A DNA stretch of 64,000 bases, taken from NCBI RefSeq assembly GCF_003096195.1, contig NZ_CP023004.1, positions 1,778,501 through 1,842,500 on the forward strand. The letters run 5' to 3'. The translations under genes and the position numbers were made by a program. The notes under the pieces were generated by a model. That model saw nothing but the letters and a program-made list of their open reading frames with translations, ran no database searches and was not told the origin of the DNA. This document shows, in pieces, positions 1 through 8,666 of this stretch. Source of the stretch: Ereboglobus luteus (lineage in GTDB: Bacteria > Verrucomicrobiota > Verrucomicrobiia > Opitutales > Opitutaceae). Position 1 is the first letter of the stretch; the number at the start of each line of letters is the position of its first letter.

Positions 1-2
1 TG

Positions 3-971
3 CCGAAATCCGCCGCGAAACCCGCGGCCCCTAAGAAAAAATTGAAGCCCGTGTCCAAAGCCGCCAAATCTGCGAAGAAACCCGCAACGAAACCGAAACC
101 CGCGAAACCCGCGGCCAAAACCAAGGTCGCGCCCGCGAAAAAAAGCGCGCCCAAGGCCGCCGCGGAAAAGGGCCGCGCCGTCGCGTCCGCGCCGGTCAAG
201 GCCGCTCCCGTTGCGGCCAAGCCCGAGACAAAGCGCGATCAGTTGCGCAAAAATATCATGGGCGGAAAAAAATCGCTCAGGCCCGTTGCCTTCAGCTTGG
301 ATGAGGCTCGCGAAATCGCCAAGACCGCGAGTGCCGCCGACAGCGCCTCCGCGTCCGCCTCCGCGAAAGCTCCCGCCGCGCCCGCCAAGCCCGACCTTGA
401 AAAACTCGCCAAGGCCATCGCGCCCTCGCATGTGAAGGCGGCGTCGCTTGCCGACATCCTCGGCTTCAATCCCAAGAAGGCGCAGAAGCCGTCGCTCTTC
501 GCCGATCCGAGCACGATCCCGGAGAAATACCGCCGCTATTACAAACTTCTCATCGAGCTGCGCAATTCGCTCACCGAGGGGCTTTCGTTGCACACCGAGG
601 AAACGCTCCGCCGCTCCACGAAGGAGGACGCGGGCGACCTTTCGAGCTACGGGCAGCACATGGCCGACGCCGGCACCGACACGTTCGACCGCGACTTTGC
701 GCTGAGCATGGTCGCCAACGAGCAGGAGGCTCTCACCGAAATCGACGCCGCGATCAAGCGCATCCAAAACGGCACCTACGGCATTTGCGAGGTTACTCAA
801 AAACCCATCGCCAAGGAGCGCCTGCTCGCCGTGCCCTTCACGCGCTACTCCGCCGAGGCGCAGAAGGACATTGAGAGAAACCGCATGCGCGTGCGCACCG
901 CCGCGGGGCTCTTCGCCGAAATGGGCGACGACTCCGGACGCGGCGACGACAGCAACGTCGAGGAGGAATGA
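3..971 (+). CDS. DksA/TraR-family protein with Lys/Ala/Pro-rich N-terminal tail (5' end outside window)
   Basis: The C-terminal third resembles the DksA/TraR family, whose members bind the RNA polymerase secondary channel. The segment around GTYGICEVTQKPIAKERL matches the family zinc-finger region. Only one of the four expected cysteines (codon at 787) remains; the second position is Thr, and the distal pair falls in RYSAEAQ. The first roughly 130 residues are low-complexity Lys/Ala/Pro, like histone H1-type tails. The frame is open to the left edge, and the first in-window start (TTG at 42) lies inside the Lys-rich tail, so the real start is outside. A perfect terminator hairpin follows 16 bases after the stop. 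Family assignment is fairly secure; retained polymerase binding is inference. Confidence 0.8.
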   Translation, partial: PKSAAKPAAPKKKLKPVSKAAKSAKKPATKPKPAKPAAKTKVAPAKKSAPKAAAEKGRAVASAPVKAAPVAAKPETKRDQLRKNIMGGKKSLRPVAFSLDEAREIAKTASAADSASASASAKAPAAPAKPDLEKLAKAIAPSHVKAASLADILGFNPKKAQKPSLFADPSTIPEKYRRYYKLLIELRNSLTEGLSLHTEETLRRSTKEDAGDLSSYGQHMADAGTDTFDRDFALSMVANEQEALTEIDAAIKRIQNGTYGICEVTQKPIAKERLLAVPFTRYSAEAQKDIERNRMRVRTAAGLFAEMGDDSGRGDDSNVEEE

Positions 972-986
972 TTCCGGTTTCTGAAT

Positions 987-1026
987 GCGGAATGCGGATT
1001 GCCGAATAGTCCGCATTCCGCTTTTT
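987..1026 (+). terminator. Rho-independent terminator of the DksA-like gene
   Basis: A perfect 12-bp stem (987-998 with 1010-1021) and an 11-base loop are followed directly by five T. The upper arm contains the word GAATGCG twice in a row. The hairpin overlaps the longest possible lspA frame, which argues that lspA starts further downstream. Confidence 0.88.
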
Positions 1027-1071
1027 GTTTGTATGCACATGCAATCCGCCCCTTCAAAAACACCCACGCGC

Positions 1072-1578
1072 ATGCAGCGCATATTTGCGTATCGCCGACT
1101 GCACATTTGCGCGATCGTTGTGTTTGTGCTCGACCAGGTCACCAAGGCGTGGATTCACAACAGCGAAAGGCTGCCGTTCAATTCCTACGGGCCGGGCGAG
1201 CACATCGAGGTGATTCCCGGTTTTTTCAACATCGTGCACGTGGGCAACACCGGCGCCGCGTGGAGCATCCTGAGCGGGCACAGCGAATGGCTCGCGGTGT
1301 TTGCCGTGGTCGTGCTGCTCTCCATTTTTTTCCTCCGCAAAACACTCGAGCTGCATGTGCGCGCCATTCAGATCGCGTTCGGCTTGTTGTGCGGCGGCAT
1401 TGCCGGAAACCTCGTTGACCGCGTCATGCACAAGCACGTGATCGACTTCCTGGATTTTCATTTCGCCGGTTACGCGTGGCCCGCGTTCAACATCGCCGAT
1501 GTCGGCATCGTCACAGGCGTGGTGCTCTACATCGGCTCCACAATCTTGGCGGCGGTGCGCGAAAGAAAAGGGGAGTGA
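1072..1578 (+). CDS. lspA: Lipoprotein signal peptidase (signal peptidase II)
   Basis: LspA is the inner-membrane aspartyl protease that removes signal peptides from diacylated prolipoproteins. Family motifs are present in order: VLDQVTKAW near the N-terminus, GNTGAAWSIL, GGIAGNLVDRV with the first catalytic Asp, and WPAFNIADVGIV with the second. Four membrane segments are apparent. An upstream ATG at 985 lies inside the preceding terminator. ATGs at 1033 and 1039 are possible, but 1072 gives 168 residues and places the first conserved Asp about 20 residues in, as in known LspA. No clear Shine-Dalgarno supports any start. A lipoprotein substrate candidate in this window is the alginate-lyase-like protein at 38591. 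Confidence 0.93.
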   Translation: MQRIFAYRRLHICAIVVFVLDQVTKAWIHNSERLPFNSYGPGEHIEVIPGFFNIVHVGNTGAAWSILSGHSEWLAVFAVVVLLSIFFLRKTLELHVRAIQIAFGLLCGGIAGNLVDRVMHKHVIDFLDFHFAGYAWPAFNIADVGIVTGVVLYIGSTILAAVRERKGE

Positions 1579-1660
1579 CTGACTCCTTCGCGCCGCGCGG
1601 GAAAAGCGCGCGCATGATATTTTCGGCGGGGAAACGCGCGCGTGTTTTTGTGACGCGACA

Positions 1661-1691
1661 AAAAAACCGCGCCCTGAAAATCAGGGCGCGG
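1661..1691 (-). terminator. Rho-independent terminator of the Lys/Ala-rich small protein gene
   Basis: A perfect 11-bp stem (1667-1677 with 1681-1691) with loop AAA is followed on the minus strand by six T (1661-1666). It lies 24 bases past the minus-strand stop at 1716. Confidence 0.88.
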
Positions 1692-1715
1692 TTGGAGGTG
1701 TAAAGCGAAGCAGAA

Positions 1716-1904
1716 TTATTTCTTCTTCGCTGCTTTCTTAGCAGGAGCTTTTTTGGCAGCCGCCTTTTTGGCGGGAGCCTTTTTAGCAACCGCTTTCTTG
1801 GCAGGAGCTTTTTTAGCAACCGCTTTCTTGGCGGGAGCTTTTTTAGCAACGCTGGTTTTTTTCACCGCTTTTTTGGCGGCCGGTTTTTTGGTTTTTGATG
1901 CCAT
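1716..1904 (-). CDS. Small Lys/Ala-rich histone H1-like protein
   Basis: A 62-residue, extremely basic protein made almost only of Lys, Ala, Pro and Val, with the word KKAPAKKAVA repeated in tandem. Such composition resembles bacterial histone H1-like proteins that bind DNA non-specifically. The ATG at 1904 is chosen over the one at 1913 because an AAGGA Shine-Dalgarno at 1913-1917 lies 8 bases before it and would overlap the earlier ATG. It follows yicC on the same strand after 84 bases and ends in its own terminator. There is no globular domain; nucleoid binding is inferred from composition. Its tail resembles the N-terminal tail of the DksA-like protein at the left edge. Confidence 0.75.
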   Translation of the reverse strand: MASKTKKPAAKKAVKKTSVAKKAPAKKAVAKKAPAKKAVAKKAPAKKAAAKKAPAKKAAKKK

Positions 1905-1988
1905 GATCGTCATCCTTTGTGTGTTGGAGATGATGGAACCTCAACAAAATTTTTTAGGTAAATGCATTTTTGTTTTGCGTGTTCGCGC

Positions 1989-2867
1989 TCATTCAATGTT
2001 GGCGATTTGTTCGCGCACGCGCTCGAGCTCGTTCTTCATCTCGATCACGCGGCGCGAAATCTCGATGTTGTTCGCCTTGCTTCCGATCGTGTTCACCTCG
2101 CGCCCCATCTCCTGCAAAATGAATTCCGCCTTGCGTCCGATCTCCGCATCGCTGCGCAACAGCGCGGCGAACTGCGAGAGGTGACTGCGCAGGCGCGTGA
2201 TTTCCTCTGCGATGTCGCAGCGGTCCGCGAAGAGCGCGACCTCCTTCAGCACGCGCTCGTCGCCGGTGTTGATTTCGAGTCCGGCGTCGCGCAGCCGCCG
2301 CATGAGTTGCTCTCGCCACGCGGGCGCGACGGCCGGCGCGAGCTCCGCGACCGAGCCGACGTGTGTATTTATTTTTTGGATACGATCCTCGAAGTCGGCG
2401 AGCAGCGCGGCGCCCTCCTTCGCGCGCATGGAGGAGAACGCGCGCATCGCTTCCTCGAGCGTCGCGAGGACGGTGGCGCGCACATCGTCGCCGGCGGGGA
2501 GGTCGGCCTTCTTTCTTTGCGAGCCGACGACGCTCCACAAAAGCTCGGGTGTGATCTCGAGCTCGATCCCATTGCGCGCGGCCTGCGCCTTGAGTTTTTC
2601 GAGGACGGCATCAACGGCGGACTCGTCCCAGTTGATGGTTTGGTTTTGCGCGCCCTCGGCGCCGGTCACGTCGACGCGGATGTTAATTTTTCCGCGAGCC
2701 GCGTATTTTCGCGCAAGCTCGCCCGCGGGCGCCTCGTATTCGGCCCATTCGGACGGGAGTGAAATCGCGAGATCGAGTGTTTTGCGATTCACGGAATTCA
2801 CCTGGACGGTGAGCGTGTTGGTGCCGAGAGGAGCGGTGGCGCGGCCGAAGCCAGTCATGCTTTTCAT
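1989..2867 (-). CDS. yicC: YicC/YloC-family endoribonuclease
   Basis: It begins MKSMTGFGRA, the hallmark of the YicC family, and ends with the conserved DUF1732 segment containing LQEMGREVNTIGSK near the C-terminus. It is 292 residues, the family's usual length. YicC proteins in E. coli and Bacillus are described as endoribonucleases affecting RNA stability; transfer of that activity here is by homology. The frame extends five codons upstream to an ATG at 2882, but 2867 matches the family N-terminus. It lies divergent to the DUF362 gene and upstream of the histone-like gene on the same strand. Confidence 0.88.
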   Translation of the reverse strand: MKSMTGFGRATAPLGTNTLTVQVNSVNRKTLDLAISLPSEWAEYEAPAGELARKYAARGKINIRVDVTGAEGAQNQTINWDESAVDAVLEKLKAQAARNGIELEITPELLWSVVGSQRKKADLPAGDDVRATVLATLEEAMRAFSSMRAKEGAALLADFEDRIQKINTHVGSVAELAPAVAPAWREQLMRRLRDAGLEINTGDERVLKEVALFADRCDIAEEITRLRSHLSQFAALLRSDAEIGRKAEFILQEMGREVNTIGSKANNIEISRRVIEMKNELERVREQIANIE

Positions 2868-3046
2868 GCGGCGAATGAACATGACCGCGCGTCCCGGCGC
2901 AAGCGCGCGCTGATTGGCGCGTGCGAATGCGCGTCACGCGAACCCGCGAAAGCTCGCGCGCGCTTTTCGCGCTATCGACAATTCTTCGCACGGTGTGCAA
3001 TCTTTCATCATAACAAATCCATTCACCTCCCATATTCCCTCGTCTC

Positions 3047-4195
3047 ATGAAACAGAAATCCCCCGTTTATTTCACCGACATGCGCACGCGCCCCGGCTTG
3101 AGCTTGCCCGACAAGCTCGAGCGCCTCGTCAGGCGCGCGGGCATTGAGAATATCGACTTCGACCGGAAGTTCGTCGCCATCAAAATACACTTCGGCGAGC
3201 TCGGCAACTTGTCGTTCCTGCGTCCCAACTACGCGAAGCGCATCGTGGACGTGCTCAAGCCGCTCGGCGCGAAACCGTTTCTCACCGATTGCAACACGCT
3301 CTATGTCGGCAGCCGCAAGAACGCGCTCGACCACCTCGACTGCGCGATGGAAAACGGCTTCGGCCCGCTGTCCACCGGCTGCCAGATCATCATCGCCGAC
3401 GGCCTGAAGGGCACCGACGAAACCATCGTGCCTCTCACCGGCACCGAGTATGTGAAGGAGGCGAAAATCGGCCACGCGATCATGGATGCCGACGTGATTA
3501 TTTCGCTCAACCATTTCAAGGGCCACGAGTGCACGGGCTTTGGCGGCGCGCTCAAAAACCTGGGCATGGGCTGCGGCTCGCGCGCCGGAAAAATGGAGCA
3601 GCACAACTCCGGCAAGCCGCAGGTGAACGAGTCCAAGTGCCGCAAGTGCAAAACATGCGGCAAAGAGTGCGGGCAGGATGCGATTTCCTACGATGAGCGC
3701 GGCATCGCGCGCATCGACACTGACAAATGCGTCGGCTGCGGACGCTGCATCGGCGCGTGCAATTTCGACGCCATCGAAAACACGAGCGGCGACTCAAACG
3801 AGATGCTCTCGAAAAAAATGGCCGAGTATGCGCTGGCTGTCGTGCGCGGGCGCCCGCAGTTCCACATCAACATCGTCACGCAAGTCTCGCCCTTCTGCGA
3901 CTGCCATGGCGAAAACGACATTCCGATCATTCCCGACGTGGGCATGTTTGCATCGTTCGACGCCGTCGCGGTTGACCAGGCGTGCGCCGACGCGTGCAAC
4001 CGCCAGCCGGTCATGGGCGGCAGCGTGCTTGAGCGCGTCTTGAAAAAGGCCGCTGGCGACGGGGCGGCTGGCGAAAACGAAATGCGGTGCGATCATTTCA
4101 CGACGGTTTTTTCGAGCACGAACTGGCGCGACACACTTGCGCACGCCGAGAAGGTCGGCGTCGGCACGCGCGATTACGAGTTGGTGCGCGTGTGA
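3047..4195 (+). CDS. DUF362 protein with two [4Fe-4S] ferredoxin motifs
   Basis: 382 residues. The N-terminal half matches DUF362 (FVAIKIHFGELGN, followed by PFLTDCNTLY). In the centre are two classical 4Fe-4S motifs, CRKCKTCGKEC and CVGCGRCIGAC, each Cx2Cx2CxxxC. The C-terminal part contains SPFCDCHGENDIPIIPDVG and a Cys pair in VDQACADACN. It is probably a cytoplasmic iron-sulfur electron-transfer or redox protein; no substrate can be named. It is flanked by the divergent yicC and the convergent lpxB, so it is probably its own transcription unit. Confidence 0.85.
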   Translation: MKQKSPVYFTDMRTRPGLSLPDKLERLVRRAGIENIDFDRKFVAIKIHFGELGNLSFLRPNYAKRIVDVLKPLGAKPFLTDCNTLYVGSRKNALDHLDCAMENGFGPLSTGCQIIIADGLKGTDETIVPLTGTEYVKEAKIGHAIMDADVIISLNHFKGHECTGFGGALKNLGMGCGSRAGKMEQHNSGKPQVNESKCRKCKTCGKECGQDAISYDERGIARIDTDKCVGCGRCIGACNFDAIENTSGDSNEMLSKKMAEYALAVVRGRPQFHINIVTQVSPFCDCHGENDIPIIPDVGMFASFDAVAVDQACADACNRQPVMGGSVLERVLKKAAGDGAAGENEMRCDHFTTVFSSTNWRDTLAHAEKVGVGTRDYELVRV

Positions 4196-4214
4196 CGGCA
4201 TTGCGCCCCGCCAA

Positions 4215-5384
4215 TTACGCCAGTTGTCGCGCGAGCCAGTCGGCGGCGGTGCCGGTTGTCGGCTGGTGCAGGATTTCGCGGAGCTTTGCCGCGCAGGCTT
4301 CGGTGTGCGCGAGGCGCGCGGGGTTTTCCAGGCAATCGTGAAGTTGCGAGGCGAGCGCCTCGGGCGAGGCGGCACCCTGGATGTGCTCGGGATACATCGG
4401 TTCCTTGAGCAGCAGGTTTGCGATGCCGATGTAGGGCACTTTGACGAGGAGGCGTCCGAAAAGATAAGTCAGCGGGCTGATGCGATACACGACCGCGCCG
4501 GGGATTCCCGCGAGCGCGCAGTGCATCGACATCGTGCCGGAACTGGTGAGCACCGCCGAGGCCGCGACCGGCTCGCCGGTGGGGCGCAGCGTGATGCTGT
4601 CGGGAATGGGAAACTTGCGCAAAACGGACAGCACTTCCGCGCTTGGATAGAGGACGGCGGCGGGGCGGGGATTGGCGGTGGCACGGTAGCGCTCATATCC
4701 CGCGAGCACCACGGGGAAGATGCGCGTGACGGCTTGCTTGCGGCTGCCGGGCAGAAGCAGGATCGGGCCGTCGGGATTGTAGGTCACCGGCGCGGCGTAG
4801 TCGGCGGCGACGAAGGGATGCCCGACAAACTCCACGCGGCCTTTCAGCGAGGTGTCGTCGTAACACGCGGGCTCGAACGGAAAGATGACGGCCATCGCGT
4901 CGAGGTTGCGCGCCATCGAGAAACGGCGCCCGGCTTTCCACGCCCAGATTTGCGGGCTGATATAAAAGAGCGTGCGCGTGGGGCCGCCGCCTTTCACCGA
5001 GAGGCCGCGTTTGCGCATTTCGTTTGCGAGGCGCAGATTCATGCCGGGGTAATCGACGAAGCAGACGGCGCGCGGTTTATACACGGAGACCCAGCGAAGC
5101 ACTTCGTTGAAGAGCGCCTTGAAAAACGAGAAATGTTTCAGCACTTCCACGAAGCCGATCACCGAGGTGGCGGTCATGTCGTGGAGCAGTTGCGCGCCCG
5201 CGCCGGCGAGCTCGGGGCCGCCGAGCGCGCAGACGGAGAGATTGTTTCCCTGGTCGTGCGAGAGGAATTCACGCACCATGCGCGCCGCGTGCTGGTCGCC
5301 CGAATGCTCGCCCGCGATGACGAGCAGGTCCACGTGCGAGGTGCGCGGGGCGGGAAGACGAAAGGGAAGGGCGGGCTGTGCCAT
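4215..5384 (-). CDS. lpxB: Lipid-A-disaccharide synthase
   Basis: LpxB (glycosyltransferase family 19) condenses UDP-2,3-diacylglucosamine with lipid X to make the lipid A disaccharide at the inner membrane. Visible motifs are AGEHSGDQHAA near the N-terminus, FVDYPGMNLRLA, YISPQIWAWKAGR, VGHPFV, LLPGSRKQAV, and SSGTMSMHCALAGIPGAVVYR-type residues in the donor site. At 389 residues it is full length. It indicates an LPS-bearing outer membrane, which fits the LpxL-type acyltransferase at 9602 and the two autotransporters. It lies downstream of purH on the same strand, separated by an inverted repeat. Confidence 0.95.
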   Translation of the reverse strand: MAQPALPFRLPAPRTSHVDLLVIAGEHSGDQHAARMVREFLSHDQGNNLSVCALGGPELAGAGAQLLHDMTATSVIGFVEVLKHFSFFKALFNEVLRWVSVYKPRAVCFVDYPGMNLRLANEMRKRGLSVKGGGPTRTLFYISPQIWAWKAGRRFSMARNLDAMAVIFPFEPACYDDTSLKGRVEFVGHPFVAADYAAPVTYNPDGPILLLPGSRKQAVTRIFPVVLAGYERYRATANPRPAAVLYPSAEVLSVLRKFPIPDSITLRPTGEPVAASAVLTSSGTMSMHCALAGIPGAVVYRISPLTYLFGRLLVKVPYIGIANLLLKEPMYPEHIQGAASPEALASQLHDCLENPARLAHTEACAAKLREILHQPTTGTAADWLARQLA

Positions 5385-5398
5385 GAATGATGTTGGTT

Positions 5399-5483
5399 AA
5401 TCGCGGAAGCGCGAAGGAGCGAAAGCGCGGAAAAGTTTTTTAAAATTCCTGATCCGTGTTTCCGCCCCTTCGCGCTTCCGCGA
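5399..5483. repeat. Intergenic inverted repeat with GCGGAAGCGCG core
   Basis: A 17-bp perfect inverted repeat (5401-5417 with 5467-5483) fills the purH-lpxB gap. The left half has the same word order as repeats at 38139-38175 and 40025-40060 (TCGC, GCGCGGAAGG and GGCGCGGAA words). It could act as an mRNA hairpin or partial terminator between purH and lpxB. Confidence 0.75.
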
Positions 5484-5492
5484 TTGAAAATC

Positions 5493-7061
5493 TCAGTGTT
5501 TGAAATGCCTGATGCCGGTGAAGACCATGGCCATGTTGCGCTCGTCGGCGGCCTTGATGACTTCGTCGTCGCGGATGCTGCCGCCGGGCTGGATGGCGGA
5601 GGTCGCGCCGGCGTCCGCCGCTGCGATGAGGCCGTCGGCAAACGGGAACAGCGCCTCGCTGACCACCGCGCTGCCCTTGAGGTCGAGCTTGGCCTCGCCC
5701 GCCTTCCACACGGCAATGCGCGAGCTGTCCACGCGCGCCATCTGGCCCGCGCCGACGCCGAGCGTGCGCTCGTCGCGGCAATACACGATGGCGTTTGACT
5801 TGACGTGTTTGCACACGCGCCAGCCGAACATCATGTTGGCCCATTCCTCGGGCGTGGGCTGGCGCTTGGTCACGACTTTGAAGTCGGCCTGGTTGCCGAG
5901 CTTGATGTTGCGATCCTGCACGAGCAGGCCGCCGACGCACGAGCGCACATCGAGGAGCGAATCCGCGCCGATGCCGCCCTTGGCAATCATGAGGCGCAGG
6001 TTTTTCTTTTTGCCAAAAATGGCGAGCGCCTCGTCGGTGAAATGCGGGGCGATGATAACCTCGGTGAAAATTTCGCTGATGATTTTCGCGAGGTCGGCCT
6101 CGAGCGTGCGGTTGACGATGATGATGCCGCCGAAGGGCGCCTGGCGGTCGGTGGCGAAGGCGTTGTGCCACGCGGTCACGAGGTCGTCGGCGCTGGCCAC
6201 GCCGCACGGGTTGGTGTGCTTGAGAATCGCGAGGGTGGGGCGCTCGAACTCGCCGATGAGGTAGGTCGCCGAGGTGATGTCGAGGATGTTATTGTAGGAA
6301 AGTTCCTTGCCTTGGAGTTGCTGGTAGTGGTCGTGGAACGTGCCGTAGAGCGCGGCCTTCTGGTGCGGGTTTTCGCCGTAACGGAGCGACTGGGCTTTTT
6401 TGTAAGAGAGATTGAGCTGGTCGGGCAGGCCGGCGAGCGCGTCGAGATCGGGCGCGGCTGCGGTGGCCGCGGCTTGTTTTTCGAGATACGCGGAAATCGC
6501 GGCGTCGTAGGCGGCGGTGCGTTGGAAAACTTTGAGCGCGAGGCGGCGGCGCAACGCGAGCAGGCCGGCGGTGTCGTCGGATTTGGCGAAGGCGCCGAGC
6601 ACGGCGTTGTAGTCGGCGGGATCGCAAACGACGGTCACGCTCTCGTGGTTTTTTGCGGCGCTGCGGAGCATGGAGGGCCCGCCGATGTCGATGTTTTCAA
6701 TGGCTTCCTCGAATGCGACGCCGGGCTTCGCAACGGTGGCCTCGAACGGGTAAAGGTTGACGACCACGAGGTCGATCATGGCGATGTCGTTTTTCGCGGC
6801 CTCGGCGAGGTGCTCGGTTTTGTCGCGGCGGCAGAGCAGTCCGCCGTGGATTTTCGGGTGAAGGGTTTTGACGCGCCCCTCCATGATTTCCGGGAAGCCG
6901 GTGTGCTGGCTGACTTCGGTGACGGGCAGGCCCTTTTCGGCGAGCAGCTTGGCGGTGCCGCCGGTCGAGAGCAGGCGGAAGCCGTGTTGTTTGACAAGGG
7001 CTGTCGCGAATTCGACGAGGCCGGTTTTGTCACTGACGGATAGTAAGGCTAGCTTTTCCAT
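5493..7061 (-). CDS. purH: Bifunctional AICAR formyltransferase / IMP cyclohydrolase
   Basis: PurH performs the last two steps of de novo purine synthesis, AICAR to FAICAR to IMP. The N-terminal MGS-like domain starts [15 protein letters not shown] and contains STGGTAKLL, followed by [15 protein letters not shown]. The C-terminal transformylase domain has the catalytic Lys-His in [10 protein letters not shown] and ends with [15 protein letters not shown]. It is 522 residues with no gaps, the usual length. The start ATG at 7061 is the only reasonable one. It is divergent from the DUF4419 gene and probably transcribed ahead of lpxB. Confidence 0.97.
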   Translation of the reverse strand: MEKLALLSVSDKTGLVEFATALVKQHGFRLLSTGGTAKLLAEKGLPVTEVSQHTGFPEIMEGRVKTLHPKIHGGLLCRRDKTEHLAEAAKNDIAMIDLVVVNLYPFEATVAKPGVAFEEAIENIDIGGPSMLRSAAKNHESVTVVCDPADYNAVLGAFAKSDDTAGLLALRRRLALKVFQRTAAYDAAISAYLEKQAAATAAAPDLDALAGLPDQLNLSYKKAQSLRYGENPHQKAALYGTFHDHYQQLQGKELSYNNILDITSATYLIGEFERPTLAILKHTNPCGVASADDLVTAWHNAFATDRQAPFGGIIIVNRTLEADLAKIISEIFTEVIIAPHFTDEALAIFGKKKNLRLMIAKGGIGADSLLDVRSCVGGLLVQDRNIKLGNQADFKVVTKRQPTPEEWANMMFGWRVCKHVKSNAIVYCRDERTLGVGAGQMARVDSSRIAVWKAGEAKLDLKGSAVVSEALFPFADGLIAAADAGATSAIQPGGSIRDDEVIKAADERNMAMVFTGIRHFKH

Positions 7062-7210
7062 AAAATTATAGGTGCCAATGATGTGGGCGGGGCGGGAAAA
7101 GAGGCAAGAGAAAGGATTGGTGGGAATGTTTTGGAGGTGTGTTCCGCGAGGTTGATTTGGCTTTCCTCATGAACGAATGGGCGCACACTGATGTCAGTAT
7201 CCCGAACTCT

Positions 7211-8626
7211 ATGAAGAAATTACTAACGCTGTTTATGTTTTTGGGCACAACTCTGCTTCCCGCGCAGGACGGCATTACATTCAAAATAGAGAGATTATCC
7301 AAACCTAAGGAAGCCCTCCCTGCGCAATCTATAACGAGCATATATGAAAAATTGATCCGTATGGATAACGGCGCGGATTATGGCCATGCGGAGAAAGACA
7401 TTAACTATCATTATGAGATAATTGCGCAGAGCAAAATTGAAACGCCACTCGTCAGCTTCGGCTATAATCCTTTCTTTCAGGGCATGTATCAGGCTTATGC
7501 CGAGCACCGGCCGTTTGTGCTCTCGCCTGACATGGTGTGGCTTTTGATAAGTCAGGGGTTTGCGCGCCATGTCAGTGCCAATGCCGAGCAATTGCGCGAA
7601 CGTTTCGTGAATTTTTCAGGCCAAGTTTCACTCGTTGTGAAAGCGAAGGGCGACATGCTCGGCAATCCCGATGCAGCATGGGAGGAAATTTTTCCGGGGT
7701 TTACCAAACAAATCGCACAGTATACAGGGGATCGATTGGTCGAAATTCTCTCCGCAAATTTTTCCACAACCACACCCGTCGAGGCAGTCGCATCGCAAAT
7801 AACCATCATGGAGGCGATGAAGCCATATTTCGAATTTGTCGTAATGCGCGCCATATGCGGAATTCCTGAAATAACGCTCAAAGGCACACCGAAAGACTGG
7901 CAGCGTGTGCTCGATAAAACTAAGGCTCTGGCAGATTATGATCTCTCGTGGTGGACGCGTGAACTGGAGCCACTATTGAAGGAGTTTGTGAAAGCGTCGA
8001 AAGGTGATGTGAACAAGGTTTTCTGGAGAAACATGTTTAAATATCATTCACAGAAACAATATGGAGCGCCTAATATTATTGATGGATGGATTGTGAAATT
8101 TTTCCCTTATAATAAGAATGGGAAACGTAATAATCTCCGCCAGCTTGTTGGCGGTGATGATTTGCCGGACGAGATCGTGAAGGTTGATTTGAAGTATGTT
8201 GATCTCGTTACGAAAACCACAACTCCACTTGAGTTGTGGGCGGGGTTTGTGGGGCTTGAGCAAAATGGAGAAAATTATGCTCTCACACCAAAAATTGGCT
8301 GGATGATTCGAAAAAAAGATGTGCGTTACGATGCGCTCAGGCAAAAATTGGCTGTGGATATGAACGTAGGCAATGATGAAACGGGAGGATGGGTTAGGTT
8401 GCGCGTGCCGACAGTGCCGACCGCCTTGTTTTCCATGGGAAAAATTGATAATCTGTCTCTTTCATTTACAGATAAAATTTTAATTCCCAATGAACTTGCC
8501 CAAGTTGAAATCAAGCGGCTGGATTTGATGGGGCGCAGAATTGATGAAGGGGAGGAGGCGCGGATAAAAAAACTATTCCCGAATACGACGGTTGATATTA
8601 GTCTATTCCCCAAAAGCGCAGATTGA
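7211..8626 (+). CDS. DUF4419-domain exported protein, AT-rich
   Basis: The body matches the DUF4419 family, with conserved stretches such as YNPFFQGMYQAY, HRPFVLSPDMVWLLISQG and CGIPEITLKGTPKDW. DUF4419 has no established function. The ATG at 7211 starts a clean signal peptide (MKKLLTLFMFLGTTLLPAQ); an upstream ATG at 7139 would bury it. The mature protein is about 450 residues, with no lipobox and no C-terminal anchor seen. Base composition is clearly more AT-rich than purH or the exonuclease gene on either side, which suggests horizontal acquisition of this single gene. Confidence 0.82.
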   Translation: MKKLLTLFMFLGTTLLPAQDGITFKIERLSKPKEALPAQSITSIYEKLIRMDNGADYGHAEKDINYHYEIIAQSKIETPLVSFGYNPFFQGMYQAYAEHRPFVLSPDMVWLLISQGFARHVSANAEQLRERFVNFSGQVSLVVKAKGDMLGNPDAAWEEIFPGFTKQIAQYTGDRLVEILSANFSTTTPVEAVASQITIMEAMKPYFEFVVMRAICGIPEITLKGTPKDWQRVLDKTKALADYDLSWWTRELEPLLKEFVKASKGDVNKVFWRNMFKYHSQKQYGAPNIIDGWIVKFFPYNKNGKRNNLRQLVGGDDLPDEIVKVDLKYVDLVTKTTTPLELWAGFVGLEQNGENYALTPKIGWMIRKKDVRYDALRQKLAVDMNVGNDETGGWVRLRVPTVPTALFSMGKIDNLSLSFTDKILIPNELAQVEIKRLDLMGRRIDEGEEARIKKLFPNTTVDISLFPKSAD

Positions 8627-8666
8627 TTGTTAGTGTTGAGCAGCGCCGGGGCTGGTTTTTCCTCTT

